In this document: positions 45,074-53,334 of the stretch, in pieces
Position numbering within the stretch: position 1 is the stretch's first letter
Layout of the letters: the number at the start of each line of letters is the position of its first letter
Origin: Frankia sp. AgB1.9
Lineage (GTDB): Bacteria > Actinomycetota > Actinomycetes > Frankiales > Frankiaceae
DNA: 64,000 nt
Direction: 5' to 3'
Assembly (NCBI RefSeq): GCF_016786355.1
Contig: NZ_JADWYX010000033.1
Location: forward strand, 1-64,000
Program-made: the position numbers and the translations under genes
Notes under the pieces: generated by a model
The model's input: the letters and a program-made list of their open reading frames with translations, nothing else
Database searches by the model: none
Told to the model about the DNA's origin: nothing

Positions 45074-46408
45074 ATGAGCGGAAAAACGCCGATCGCACTG
45101 CAACTCGACGACATTCAACGCGCGGTCCTCAGCCCCCGGCCGACCCCCTACGCGGCGACCTACCTCGCTTTCCGGGTCGACGACCCGGCGCACGGCCGGG
45201 AACTCATGCGCCGCGCGAGCGCGGTGGTCACCTCGGCCGCCGAGCCGGTCAGCCCCCTCGGGAGTACCTGGGTCAGCGTCGCGCTGACCTGCCACGGGCT
45301 GCGGGCGCTCGGCGTTCCGGAACCCGCGCTGGAAACCTTTGCCTGGGAGTTCCGCCAGGGCATGGCCGCCCGGGCCAAGGCGCTCGGCGACGTCGGGGAG
45401 AGCGGCCCCGAGAACTGGGATGCCCCGCTGGGCACGTCCGCCGTCCATGTCGTGCTCCTGGCGGTCGCGCCGGACGCCACCCAGCTGGAGGCGGCCATCG
45501 ACCGCGCCCGGCCCGCCTACGAACAACTGGCCGGCGTCACCGCGATCTGGCGACAGGACTGTCACACCCTGCCCACCGAGGTGGAGCATTTCGGCTATCG
45601 CGACGGCATCAGCCAGCCCGGCATCGAGGGCAGCGGCATCGCCGGGTCGAACCCACTGCAGGAGCCGTCGAAAGCCGGCGAGTTCGTGCTCGGCTATCCC
45701 GACGAGCTCGGCGGCGTCCAGTCCCCGCAGCCAGCCGAGCTCGGACACAACGGCAGCTATGTCGCCATCCGCAAACTTCACCAACGGGTCGGCGCGTTCC
45801 GCCGCTACCTGCGCGACAACGCCACCAGCCCCGACGACGAGGAGCTCCTGGCCGCGAAGATCATGGGCCGGTGGCGAAGCGGCGCTCCTCTCGCGCTCAG
45901 CCCGCACCACGACGACCCCGCCCTCGGCGCCGACCCGGACCGCCGCAACGCCTTCCTTTACCAGCGCGATGATCCCGCGGGATTCACCACTCCCGGCGGC
46001 TGCCACATCCGCCGGGCAAATCCTCGCGACGCCACGGTGGCCGGCGAGCCACGGCTGCACCGCATGATCAGGCGCGGCGGTGTCTACGGCCCACCGCTAC
46101 CGGACGGAGTCCTCGAGGACGACGGGACCGACCGCGGCCTGATGTTCACGTTCGTCGGCGCCCATCTGGGGCGCCAGTTCGAGTTCGTCCAGACCCAGTG
46201 GATGAACGACGGTGTCTTCTTCGGCGCGAACGACGCCCGTGACCCCGTCACCGGAAACCACGACGGCACCGGCACCGGCACGATCCCCCGACGACCAGTG
46301 CGCCGACGCCTGTCCGGGCTGCCTCGGTTCGTCGTGACCCGCGGCGGCGAGTACTGCTTCCTACCAGGCCTGAACGCACTGCGCTGGCTGGGCGACCTGA
46401 CCGACTGA
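45074..46408 (+). CDS. DyP-type heme peroxidase
   Basis: 444 residues. Start at 45074 with GAGAGGAG/GGAG before it. The DyP signature GxxDG is in FGYRDGISQPGIEG (near residue 176), and the proximal heme His is the candidate in GCHIRRANPRD (near 318). Length fits the longer C/D-type DyPs. It oxidises substrates with hydrogen peroxide; no signal peptide or encapsulin-targeting tail is seen, so it is probably cytosolic. Third gene of the operon with two unfamiliar partners. Confidence 0.92.
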   Translation: MSGKTPIALQLDDIQRAVLSPRPTPYAATYLAFRVDDPAHGRELMRRASAVVTSAAEPVSPLGSTWVSVALTCHGLRALGVPEPALETFAWEFRQGMAARAKALGDVGESGPENWDAPLGTSAVHVVLLAVAPDATQLEAAIDRARPAYEQLAGVTAIWRQDCHTLPTEVEHFGYRDGISQPGIEGSGIAGSNPLQEPSKAGEFVLGYPDELGGVQSPQPAELGHNGSYVAIRKLHQRVGAFRRYLRDNATSPDDEELLAAKIMGRWRSGAPLALSPHHDDPALGADPDRRNAFLYQRDDPAGFTTPGGCHIRRANPRDATVAGEPRLHRMIRRGGVYGPPLPDGVLEDDGTDRGLMFTFVGAHLGRQFEFVQTQWMNDGVFFGANDARDPVTGNHDGTGTGTIPRRPVRRRLSGLPRFVVTRGGEYCFLPGLNALRWLGDLTD

Positions 46409-46466
46409 CAGCGCGGCACGCGGCCCGCCACTCCGCGACCGCCGCGCCACCCGGGTGGGGAGCCTC

Positions 46467-47375
46467 ATGGACGCCCTGCATCTGCTCTTCAATGCCATCA
46501 CAGTGGTCTTCATCGCTGCGACCATGTTCGCCGCCGGTCTCGGGGCCACCGTGCCGGCGCTGCGCGCCATCGTCACCGACATTCCGCTGCTGCTACTGGC
46601 CCTGCTCGCCAACATGATCATCGTTCCGCTGCTCGGCTGGGGCATCGGTGAGCTGCTCGGCCTCCCAGAGGCGCCGTTCATCGCGCTCGTCCTGGTCAGC
46701 TCCTCCCCGGGCGGACCGTTCGGGGCGAAACTCGCCATGGTCCAGGCCGGTGACGTCCCCGCGGGCGCGGCAACCCAGGTGCTGCTCGCCACGGCCGGCA
46801 GCCTCACCTTCGCGCCGACCGTCAACATCATCCTCACGACCGCCGACCTCGGCACCGGCGTCTCCCTCGACGTCCGCACGCTGGTCCGGACGGTCGCTCT
46901 CCTACAGCTCGTCCCGTTCGCGGTCGGCCTGCTACTGCGCCAGTACGCGACCTCCACGGCGCGGTCCTGGCACCCCACGGCCACCATGATCTCGAACGTG
47001 ACGTTTCTGCTCGTCCTGGTCGGCATGCTGGTCGGCAACTGGCAGGACGTCGTCGCGCTGCTCGGCTCACGCACCCTGCTCGCCGGGTTCGTCCTCTCGG
47101 CCGCCGCGTTCGCCGCCGGCACGCTGCTGGCCACTGGTCCGCCCGCGCGCCGAACCACCCTCGGAGGCGTCACCGCCGTTCGCAACGCAGGGCCGGCCCT
47201 GGCCGCGATCGGCCTCGCCTTCCACAACGAACCCGCCATACTCGGCGGGCTCGCCGCCGTCCTGCTCAGCGGCCTCGCCGCGGCCCTACCAATCGCCGCC
47301 GTGCTTCACGGCCGGCGAACCACCGCCACCGCCGCCAACCGGCACTCCCACGACGGTCCCCAGCCCGGTGCGTGA
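46467..47375 (+). CDS. BASS/SBF-type membrane transporter
   Basis: 302 residues from the ATG at 46467 with GGGGAG five bases before (a GTG at 46455 is the alternative). Eight to nine hydrophobic segments; VSSSPGGPFGAKLAMVQAGDVPAG resembles the substrate-binding crossover of the bile-acid:sodium symporter family, and AVRNAGPALAAIGLAFHNEP the second one. Transports an organic anion with sodium, by family. Its end overlaps the convergent HxlR gene by 90 bp. Confidence 0.82.
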   Translation: MDALHLLFNAITVVFIAATMFAAGLGATVPALRAIVTDIPLLLLALLANMIIVPLLGWGIGELLGLPEAPFIALVLVSSSPGGPFGAKLAMVQAGDVPAGAATQVLLATAGSLTFAPTVNIILTTADLGTGVSLDVRTLVRTVALLQLVPFAVGLLLRQYATSTARSWHPTATMISNVTFLLVLVGMLVGNWQDVVALLGSRTLLAGFVLSAAAFAAGTLLATGPPARRTTLGGVTAVRNAGPALAAIGLAFHNEPAILGGLAAVLLSGLAAALPIAAVLHGRRTTATAANRHSHDGPQPGA

Positions 47376-48098
47376 CCGCTCTGCGACGTGATCGTCACGC
47401 TGGTCGCCGGTCCCACGGCGGCCGCCGCGCTCGAACCCGGCGGCGAAGAAGGCGGTGTCGAACCAGGTCGGGAAGTCGCGGGCCAGCGGGGCCGGGCCGT
47501 GCATCTCGGCGGAGCCGGCGTCGAGCAGAGCGCGGAACGGCGTGCGCCCGAGCAGCCATCGGTGCATCTCACGGGTGCTCGCGGTCACCCGCAGATGCAC
47601 GTCCCCGCGTGGTTCCTCCGAGCAGACGGTCATCCCCGGGCGTTCGACGTCGAGCCAGCCCTCGGCGCTGCCGGGGCCGGTCAACGTGATGTGCACGAGG
47701 GTTCGCCGCGGTGGCAGCCGGTCGGCGACCGCGTGCTGGTGCAGGCGCCAGATCAGCGACAGCCCGTCGCAGTCCTCGTCCTCCGGGTCGTCGAAGACCC
47801 ACTCGGCGGCCCACTGCCCCATCGCCCAGATGATCGGCGTGATCGACCAGCCGGCCTCGGTCAGCACGTACCGGCCAGGACGGCCGCGTTCGGCGGCCTC
47901 CCGGCGGACCAAACCGTGGCGTTCCAACGCGCGCAGGCGCTGTGCCAGCAGGGTACGACTCATCCGGGGCAGGCCACGGTGGATGTCGTTGAATCCCTCG
48001 GCGCCGACCATGAGCTCGCGGATCACCAGCGGCGTCCACCGGTCGCCGAGGATCTCCACGCCACGCGCGATGGGGCAGTAATCGGAGTGGATCGGCAC
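47286..48098 (-). CDS. HxlR-family regulator with C-terminal SCP2-like domain
   Basis: 270 residues. Winged helix: YCPIARGVEILGDRWTPLVIRELMVGAEGFNDIHRGLPRMSRTLLAQRLRALERHGLVRREAAERGRPGRYVLTEAG. The later part (about 125-225; EGWLDVERPGMTVCSEEPRGDVHLRVTASTREMHRWLLGRTPF) looks like the SCP2-type lipid-binding fold found behind some HxlR domains. The Gly-rich last 45 residues lie over the transporter 3' end and are probably read-through. Divergent from the methyltransferase gene. Confidence 0.87.
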   Translation of the reverse strand: MPIHSDYCPIARGVEILGDRWTPLVIRELMVGAEGFNDIHRGLPRMSRTLLAQRLRALERHGLVRREAAERGRPGRYVLTEAGWSITPIIWAMGQWAAEWVFDDPEDEDCDGLSLIWRLHQHAVADRLPPRRTLVHITLTGPGSAEGWLDVERPGMTVCSEEPRGDVHLRVTASTREMHRWLLGRTPFRALLDAGSAEMHGPAPLARDFPTWFDTAFFAAGFERGGRRGTGDQRDDHVAERSRTGLGTVVGVPVGGGGGGSPAVKHGGDW

Positions 48099-48312
48099 CC
48101 GGCCATCGCATCACGCCAGGCCGGGCGTCTGGCCGCACAGTCGTCCACCGGACCTGACGGCCGAGCGACACCCCAAGTACAGGAACGCGACTAGTTGGCC
48201 GGCCTGCTCCCGGCGGAATGTCGTTTCAGGCCCAGTCAGGAACACGGCCAGCTCGCGGAACCACCAACCCGGCCCGAGCCAGCCCGAGCCGGCCCTACGA
48301 AGGAGATATGCG

Positions 48313-49158
48313 ATGACCGTCAGCCCGACAACGACGTCCGGTCCGGATCTGGCCGCCGTGAAGGCGAAGCAGCAGAAGACCTGGTCCAGCGGCGACTACT
48401 CCGTGATCGGCAGCCGGATCGTGCTGCAGAGCGAGCTGCTGGTCGACGCCGCCGACCTGCGCCCCGGCTGGAGCGTGCTGGATGTCGCCTGCGGCGCCGG
48501 CAACGCGGCGATCGCCGCGGCCCGCTCCGACGCCCGGGTCATCGGCGTCGACTACGTGCCCGAGCTGCTGGCCCGGGCGCGCGAGCGGGCCGCGGCCGAG
48601 GCACTCGCGGTCGACTTCCAGACCGGCGACGCGGAGGCTCTCCCGTTCCCGGCGGAGTCGTTCGACGCCGTCCTCTCGGTCTTCGGGGCGATGTTCGCGC
48701 CCGACCACGCCCGGACCGCCGACGAGATGATCCGGGTGACCCGGCCCGGCGGCGTGATCGGCCTAGCCTCCTGGACGCCGGAGGGTTTCATCGGCGAGAT
48801 GTTCCGGACGATCTCCAGCCACGTGCCGGCGCCGAAGGGCGTCGCGTCCCCGCTGCTGTGGGGCACCGCGGACCATCTGGCCGAGCTGTTCGGGCCCGCC
48901 GCCGCCGAGATCAGGTCGGTCGAGCGGACCTGCGTGTTCCGGTTCGCCTCGCCCGAGGACTTCGCCGGGACTTTCCGCGCCTGGTACGGCCCGACTCTCA
49001 AGGCGTTCGAGGCGCTCGACGACGCCGGCCGGACCGCGCTCGCCGCCGACCTGGCCGGCCTCGCCCGCCGGTGGAGCCGCAACCCCGACGGCCAGACCGT
49101 CGCGCTGCCCTCCACCTACCTGGAAACGATCATCACGCTGCGCAGCGCCGACGCCTGA
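48313..49158 (+). CDS. Class I SAM-dependent methyltransferase
   Basis: 281 residues. AAGGAGA precedes the ATG at 48313. SAM motif I SVLDVACGAGNAAIAAARSDARVIGVDYVPELLARARERA, then GDAEALPFPAESFDAVLSVFGAMFAPDHARTADEMIRVTRPGGVIGLASWTPEG. A UbiE/COQ5-like core with an extended C-terminus. Divergent from the HxlR regulator, 214 bp between starts. Substrate unknown. A strong hairpin follows 13 bp after the stop. Confidence 0.9.
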   Translation: MTVSPTTTSGPDLAAVKAKQQKTWSSGDYSVIGSRIVLQSELLVDAADLRPGWSVLDVACGAGNAAIAAARSDARVIGVDYVPELLARARERAAAEALAVDFQTGDAEALPFPAESFDAVLSVFGAMFAPDHARTADEMIRVTRPGGVIGLASWTPEGFIGEMFRTISSHVPAPKGVASPLLWGTADHLAELFGPAAAEIRSVERTCVFRFASPEDFAGTFRAWYGPTLKAFEALDDAGRTALAADLAGLARRWSRNPDGQTVALPSTYLETIITLRSADA

Positions 49159-49171
49159 GGCGCCGGCTGGA

Positions 49172-49198
49172 CGGGCGGCCCCCACGCGGGGCCGCCCG
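49172..49198 (+). terminator. GC-rich hairpin terminator
   Basis: CGGGCGGCCCC (49172-49182) and GGGGCCGCCCG (49188-49198) form a perfect 11-bp stem with a five-base loop, 13 bp after the methyltransferase stop and 23 bp before the next start. Confidence 0.8.
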
Positions 49199-49221
49199 AA
49201 CGACCTCATCGAAGGACCATC

Positions 49222-49575
49222 ATGTTTCCCCTGCACACCGAGATCGCCCTGCGCCTGGCCCATGAGCATGCCGCCGAGGAGCGGCGGCGGGCCGCGCGCC
49301 ACCGACTCGCCCGCGAGGCCCGGGTCGGACCGGGCCGGCTCGCGGCCCTGGCCGGCATCCTGCGCCAGCGAAGCGGTCGACAGCCGGCCGACGAGACGCC
49401 ACGGCCCCGGACCGAGTCGGTCCTGGAGCAGACACCGCCAGGCGCCGGAACGGCTGGCCCGGTGACCCCGTCGTACCCCGCCGACCACCTCATGATCCAG
49501 CCGATCGGGCGGCCGAGAACCCCGTCGGTCCCGAGCGCCGAGGCCGGTGCCCAGCGGCTGGAGTCCAGGCCATGA
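49222..49575 (+). CDS. Small hypothetical protein
   Basis: 117 residues, MFPLHTEIALRLAHEHAAEERRRAARHRLAREAR, a basic amphipathic N-terminal helix followed by a Pro/Ser-rich tail. Similar short helix-plus-linker proteins occur widely in actinomycetes with no assigned function. Its stop overlaps the start of the UPF0316 gene (ATGA), which supports it as coding. Confidence 0.65.
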   Translation: MFPLHTEIALRLAHEHAAEERRRAARHRLAREARVGPGRLAALAGILRQRSGRQPADETPRPRTESVLEQTPPGAGTAGPVTPSYPADHLMIQPIGRPRTPSVPSAEAGAQRLESRP

Positions 49576-50138
49576 CCGGCGCGTTGCGGCCGCTCGTCAT
49601 CATGGTGCTGGTGGTCACCGAGGTCGGCCTGTGGCAATGGCGGGTGATCCTCACCGGCCGCGGCGCCAAGGGTTTCCCGACCGTGCTGGGAGTCGTCGGC
49701 GCCATCCTGCAGATCACCGCCATCGCGCAGGTCGTCGCCTATGTCCGGGACCCCCTGACGGTCGCCGCCTACGCCCTCGGGGTCGGCGGCGGCGTCCTGA
49801 TCGGGGTGATCGTCGGGACCCGGTTCACCCCGGAGGCGGTCAGCGTCAACGTCCTCACCCGCCAGCCCCGGCTCGACGGTCAGCTCCAGGACCGAGGCTG
49901 GCCGGTGACGTCGTACGAAGGTCACTCCGCGACCGGCAACGTGCATCTCCTGCAGATCGTGGTCGATCCTCGATCCTGCGGCGCACTGCTCGCCGACGTC
50001 ACCGAACTGGCCCCGCAGGCGTTCTGGACCACGGAAAAGGTCCAGTCCGGCCCTAGCCGCCCCCGCCCGGCCGAGCGTTTCAGCACCCGGCCGACCCCCC
50101 GGCGACGTCTCACGACCGTCACCGTCGGCCAGGCCTAG
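49572..50138 (+). CDS. UPF0316/DUF5698-type membrane protein
   Basis: 188 residues. Three hydrophobic segments in the first 90 residues (LVIMVLVVTEVGLWQWRVILTGRGAKGFPTVLGVVGAILQITAIAQVV) and a soluble domain with RQPRLDGQLQDRGWPVTSYEGHSATGNVHLLQIVVDPR, the DUF2179-like part. The C-terminal 25 residues are Pro/Arg-rich and the stop codon lies at the edge of a half copy of the dispersed palindromic element. Function unknown. Confidence 0.85.
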   Translation: MTGALRPLVIMVLVVTEVGLWQWRVILTGRGAKGFPTVLGVVGAILQITAIAQVVAYVRDPLTVAAYALGVGGGVLIGVIVGTRFTPEAVSVNVLTRQPRLDGQLQDRGWPVTSYEGHSATGNVHLLQIVVDPRSCGALLADVTELAPQAFWTTEKVQSGPSRPRPAERFSTRPTPRRRLTTVTVGQA

Positions 50139-50161
50139 GGCGAAAACAGCGATCCTGCTGG
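50137..50161. repeat. Half copy of the dispersed palindromic element
   Basis: The 25 bases from AGGGCGAAAACAGCGATC match the right arm of copy B (39078-39102) with two differences. No left arm is present. The TAG stop of the UPF0316 gene overlaps its first bases, so insertion of this remnant may have set the gene's end. Confidence 0.75.
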
Positions 50162-50193
50162 GCCGGGGGTGACCGGCGCCAGGTGCGGGCCGG

Positions 50194-50874
50194 TCACTCT
50201 CCGGGACGGGGGGTGGCGGTCAGGCCCTCGATGAGGGTGTCGATCGCCCAGGTGCGGCGGGCCTCGTGGTCTCCGCCCACCAGGGCGGCGGCGCCGAGCC
50301 TGCTGAGGATGGGGTGGCGCCGGCTGTCGGCGCCGGCGAACTCCGCCGTCAGGTCGTCGAGCTGCTGGCCCTGGTCCGGTTCGGCCCGGGTGCCGAACTC
50401 GGCGGCCATCGCGGTGGCCTGCTGCAGCAGGATGTCGACGCCCCAGGCGGCCCTGGGTTCCGGCACGCCGCCGGCGACGAGCAGCCTGATGACGAGCTCG
50501 ACGAGGTCGAGGTAGTGCGGTCCTCTCGGCCAGGTGGTGACAGCGGACCGCGCGAGACCGGGCTGGCTCATCAACAGGTCGACGTAGTCGATGAGCACCG
50601 TTCGTAGTCGTACCCGCCAGTCGTCTCGCCCGTCCCAGGAGACGTCCAGATCGGCGAGAAGCCGGCCCAGCAGCAGCGAATACAGCTCGGTGTTGCCGGC
50701 CACGTAGACGTAAAGCGATGCCGGCCCGGTGTCGAGATCGGCGGCCAGCCGGCGCAGCGTCAGCTTCTCGAAGCCATCGCGCTCCAGCACCTTCATCGCG
50801 GCGTCCACGATCCCGTCCCGGGTCAGCGCGGGCTTGGCGGGACGCTCGCGGCGGCTGCGGGGGGTGCCTGGCAT
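50194..50874 (-). CDS. TetR-family regulator
   Basis: 226 residues. HTH: LTRDGIVDAAMKVLERDGFEKLTLRRLAADLDTGPASLYVYVAGNTELYSLLLGRLL. C-terminal part resembles the TetR_C ligand domain. Divergent from the MFS exporter with two 14-bp operators between; probably senses the exported drug. Confidence 0.92.
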   Translation of the reverse strand: MPGTPRSRRERPAKPALTRDGIVDAAMKVLERDGFEKLTLRRLAADLDTGPASLYVYVAGNTELYSLLLGRLLADLDVSWDGRDDWRVRLRTVLIDYVDLLMSQPGLARSAVTTWPRGPHYLDLVELVIRLLVAGGVPEPRAAWGVDILLQQATAMAAEFGTRAEPDQGQQLDDLTAEFAGADSRRHPILSRLGAAALVGGDHEARRTWAIDTLIEGLTATPRPGE

Positions 50875-50892
50875 GACGTCATCCTAGCGGGA

Positions 50893-50921
50893 ACGAACTT
50901 GTTCGTAACGAACATGTTCGT
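50893..50921. promoter_or_regulatory. Tandem TetR operators
   Basis: ACGAACTTGTTCGT (50893-50906) and ACGAACATGTTCGT (50908-50921) are each perfect 14-bp palindromes, 15 bp apart, between the divergent TetR and MFS genes. One is 18 bp after the TetR start; they would repress both. Confidence 0.85.
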
Positions 50922-50934
50922 TACTCTCGAACCC

Positions 50935-52377
50935 ATGACCGATCTCGCCTCCCCCGCCGTTCCGGCCACCCCCGCCGTTCCGACCGCCTTGACCGCCGCG
51001 CGGCACCGCGTCTGGCCGATCCTTCTCGTCGTCCTGCTCGCCGACGCCCTCGACCTGATCGACGCGACGATCACCAACGTGGCTGCGCCCTCGATCGTGC
51101 GCGACCTCGGCGGCGGGTCCGCCCTGGTGAAATGGCTCGGCGCCTCCTACGCGCTAGCCCTCGGCTCACTGCTCGTGCTGGGGGGCCGCCTCGGTGACCG
51201 GCTCGGGCAGCGCCGGATGCTCCTCGTCGGCATGGCCGGCTTCGTCGTGGCGTCGGCGGTCGCGGGCCTCGCGCTCGACCCGGCGATGCTGGTCGTCGCG
51301 CGCGCCGGCCAAGGGGCCTTCGGGGCACTGCTGATCCCACAGGGAATGGCGATCATGACGAAGACCTTCCCGCGCGACACCCTCGCCAAGGCATTCGGCG
51401 CGTTCGGCCCGATGCTCGGGATCTTCGCGGTAGGCGGTCCGATCCTCGCTGGCTTCCTCATCGACGCCAACCTGTTCGGACTGGGCTGGCGGTCCATGTT
51501 CCTGATCAACATCGTGCTGGGCGGCGCTGGCCTCATCCTGGCGGCGCGGGTGCTGCCACACCTGGAGCCCGACCCGTCGGCCCGCATCGACCTGCTCGGA
51601 GCGCTCCTGCTGGTCATCGCGATGTTCGGAGTGCTGTACGGCCTGATCACCGGCTCGTCGGACGGCTGGCACACGATCCCGATCGCGTCACTCTCGGTGG
51701 GCCTCTGCCTTTTCGGAGCCTTCGCGGTCCGCCAGGCGACCACGGCCGAACCGCTCATCAAGCCCACGCTGTTCCGCAGCCGCGGCTTCGTCTCCGGGCT
51801 CGTCGTCGGCCTGCTCGTCTTCGCCGCGTTCAACGGCCTGATGTACGTGATCTCGCTCTTCTTCCAGCTCGGCCTGGGCTACTCCCCCAGCCGGACCTCA
51901 CTGGCCCTCCTGCCGCTGACCATCGGGATCATCATCGCCGCCGGCTCCTGCATGGCCCTGATCACCAGACTCGGACGAACCCTTGTCCTCGCCGGACTGC
52001 TGCTCACCGCCGCCGGAGCAGCCCTCATGCTGTGGGTGGTCGCCTCCGCCGGGCTCAATGCCACCTGGTGGCAGCTCGCCCTGGCCACCCTCGTGATCGG
52101 CCTCGGCGCCGGGACCTGCTTCAGTTCGATCTTCGATACGGCCCTCGGCGACATCGACCACGACGAGGCCGGCGCAGCCAGCGGGTCGATCAGCGCGGTC
52201 CAGCAGCTGGCGGCCGGCATCGGATCGGCGACCGTCACCTCGATCTACTTCGCCGCGGTGGCCACCGGCCAGACCCACGCGGTCATCCGCGGCGTCGCGG
52301 TCGTCCTCGGGCTGTGCGTCGTCTGCCTCGCCGCTGTTCCCCTTCTCCCCCGCAAAGCCGCGGCGCTGGAGCACTGA
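50935..52377 (+). CDS. MFS drug exporter (DHA2/EmrB-QacA type)
   Basis: 480 residues from the ATG at 50935, chosen because earlier in-frame starts lie inside the operators. Fourteen membrane segments; motif A in LGGRLGDRLGQRRMLLVGMAG and motif C-like GPMLGIFAVGGPILAGFL. Exports drugs or other amphipathic compounds by proton antiport. Controlled by the divergent TetR. Confidence 0.92.
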   Translation: MTDLASPAVPATPAVPTALTAARHRVWPILLVVLLADALDLIDATITNVAAPSIVRDLGGGSALVKWLGASYALALGSLLVLGGRLGDRLGQRRMLLVGMAGFVVASAVAGLALDPAMLVVARAGQGAFGALLIPQGMAIMTKTFPRDTLAKAFGAFGPMLGIFAVGGPILAGFLIDANLFGLGWRSMFLINIVLGGAGLILAARVLPHLEPDPSARIDLLGALLLVIAMFGVLYGLITGSSDGWHTIPIASLSVGLCLFGAFAVRQATTAEPLIKPTLFRSRGFVSGLVVGLLVFAAFNGLMYVISLFFQLGLGYSPSRTSLALLPLTIGIIIAAGSCMALITRLGRTLVLAGLLLTAAGAALMLWVVASAGLNATWWQLALATLVIGLGAGTCFSSIFDTALGDIDHDEAGAASGSISAVQQLAAGIGSATVTSIYFAAVATGQTHAVIRGVAVVLGLCVVCLAAVPLLPRKAAALEH

Positions 52378-52456
52378 GCCGAGACCACCGGGGGCCGTGG
52401 TTCGTTCGGCCGGCCGGGTAAGAATCGGAAGACGGAATCGTTCGAGGGAGCCGCCG

Positions 52457-53296
52457 GTGCCTGAAGGAGACACCGTCCTGCAGGCAGCCCGCCGGCTGCA
52501 CCACGCGCTGGCCGGTCAGGTCCTGTCCGTCAGCGACTTCCGGGTGCCGCGGTACGCGACCGCCGACCTGGCGGGCAGCACGGTGCTCGAGGTGGTGCCT
52601 CGCGGCAAGCACCTGCTGATGCGTTGTTCCGGCGGCATCACGGTGCATTCCCACCTCCGGATGGAAGGCTCCTGGCGCACCTTTGCCGCCGGCGAGCCCT
52701 GGCGTGGCGGTCCCGGCTGGCAGATCCGGGTGGTGCTCGGCAATGTCCGGCACGTCGCGGTCGGCTATCGGCTGCCCGTGCTCGACATCCTGCGGACCGG
52801 GGACGAATCGAAGGTCGTGGGCCAGCTCGGCCCTGACGTGCTCGGTCCGGACTGGGACCTCGCCCGGGTGACGGCCAACGCGCTGGCCCATCCGGAACGA
52901 GAAATCGGCTCGGTCCTGCTGGATCAGACCGTGCTGGCGGGCCTCGGAAACGTCTATCGGATCGAGGCGTGTTTCATCGCGGGAGTCTCACCGTGGACCC
53001 GGGTCGGCGACGTTCCCGAACTCGACACCTTCGTCGATCGAGCCCGCCAGCTGATCGTGCTCAACGCGGAACGATCCGTGCGGGTGACGACCGGGTCGGC
53101 CCGGCCGGGCGAGCAGCTCTGGGTGTACGGCCGTGGCCGCCGGCCGTGCCGTCGGTGCGGTACGGCCATTCGGGTGGCCGAGCAGGCTCCATCCGACGCG
53201 CCCGAGGAAGGCCGCGTCACCTATTGGTGTCCGCGCTGCCAACGCGGGCCCGCCCCGGTGGGCTCGGCGAGCTATTCGTCGAGGCCACGCGGGTAG
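52457..53296 (+). CDS. Fpg/Nei-family DNA glycosylase (endonuclease VIII type)
   Basis: 279 residues from the GTG at 52457, giving PEGDTVLQAARRL after Met removal: Pro1 and Glu2 are catalytic. Lys in RGKHLL and the helix-two-turns-helix LDQTVLAGLGNVYRIEACF are present; the C-terminal zinc finger is CRRCGTAIRVAEQAP to YWCPRCQ. Removes oxidised bases and cuts the abasic site. The longer frame to 52397 would block the essential N-terminus. Confidence 0.95.
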   Translation: MPEGDTVLQAARRLHHALAGQVLSVSDFRVPRYATADLAGSTVLEVVPRGKHLLMRCSGGITVHSHLRMEGSWRTFAAGEPWRGGPGWQIRVVLGNVRHVAVGYRLPVLDILRTGDESKVVGQLGPDVLGPDWDLARVTANALAHPEREIGSVLLDQTVLAGLGNVYRIEACFIAGVSPWTRVGDVPELDTFVDRARQLIVLNAERSVRVTTGSARPGEQLWVYGRGRRPCRRCGTAIRVAEQAPSDAPEEGRVTYWCPRCQRGPAPVGSASYSSRPRG

Positions 53297-53334
53297 GCGC
53301 AATCCTCTCGGTGCGGGCCGCAAGCACGCCTTCG

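Noticed and set aside
48173-48198. CCAAGTA/TAGTTGG dyad between HxlR and methyltransferase
   Set aside because: Only six of seven bases pair at a 12-base gap; could be chance.
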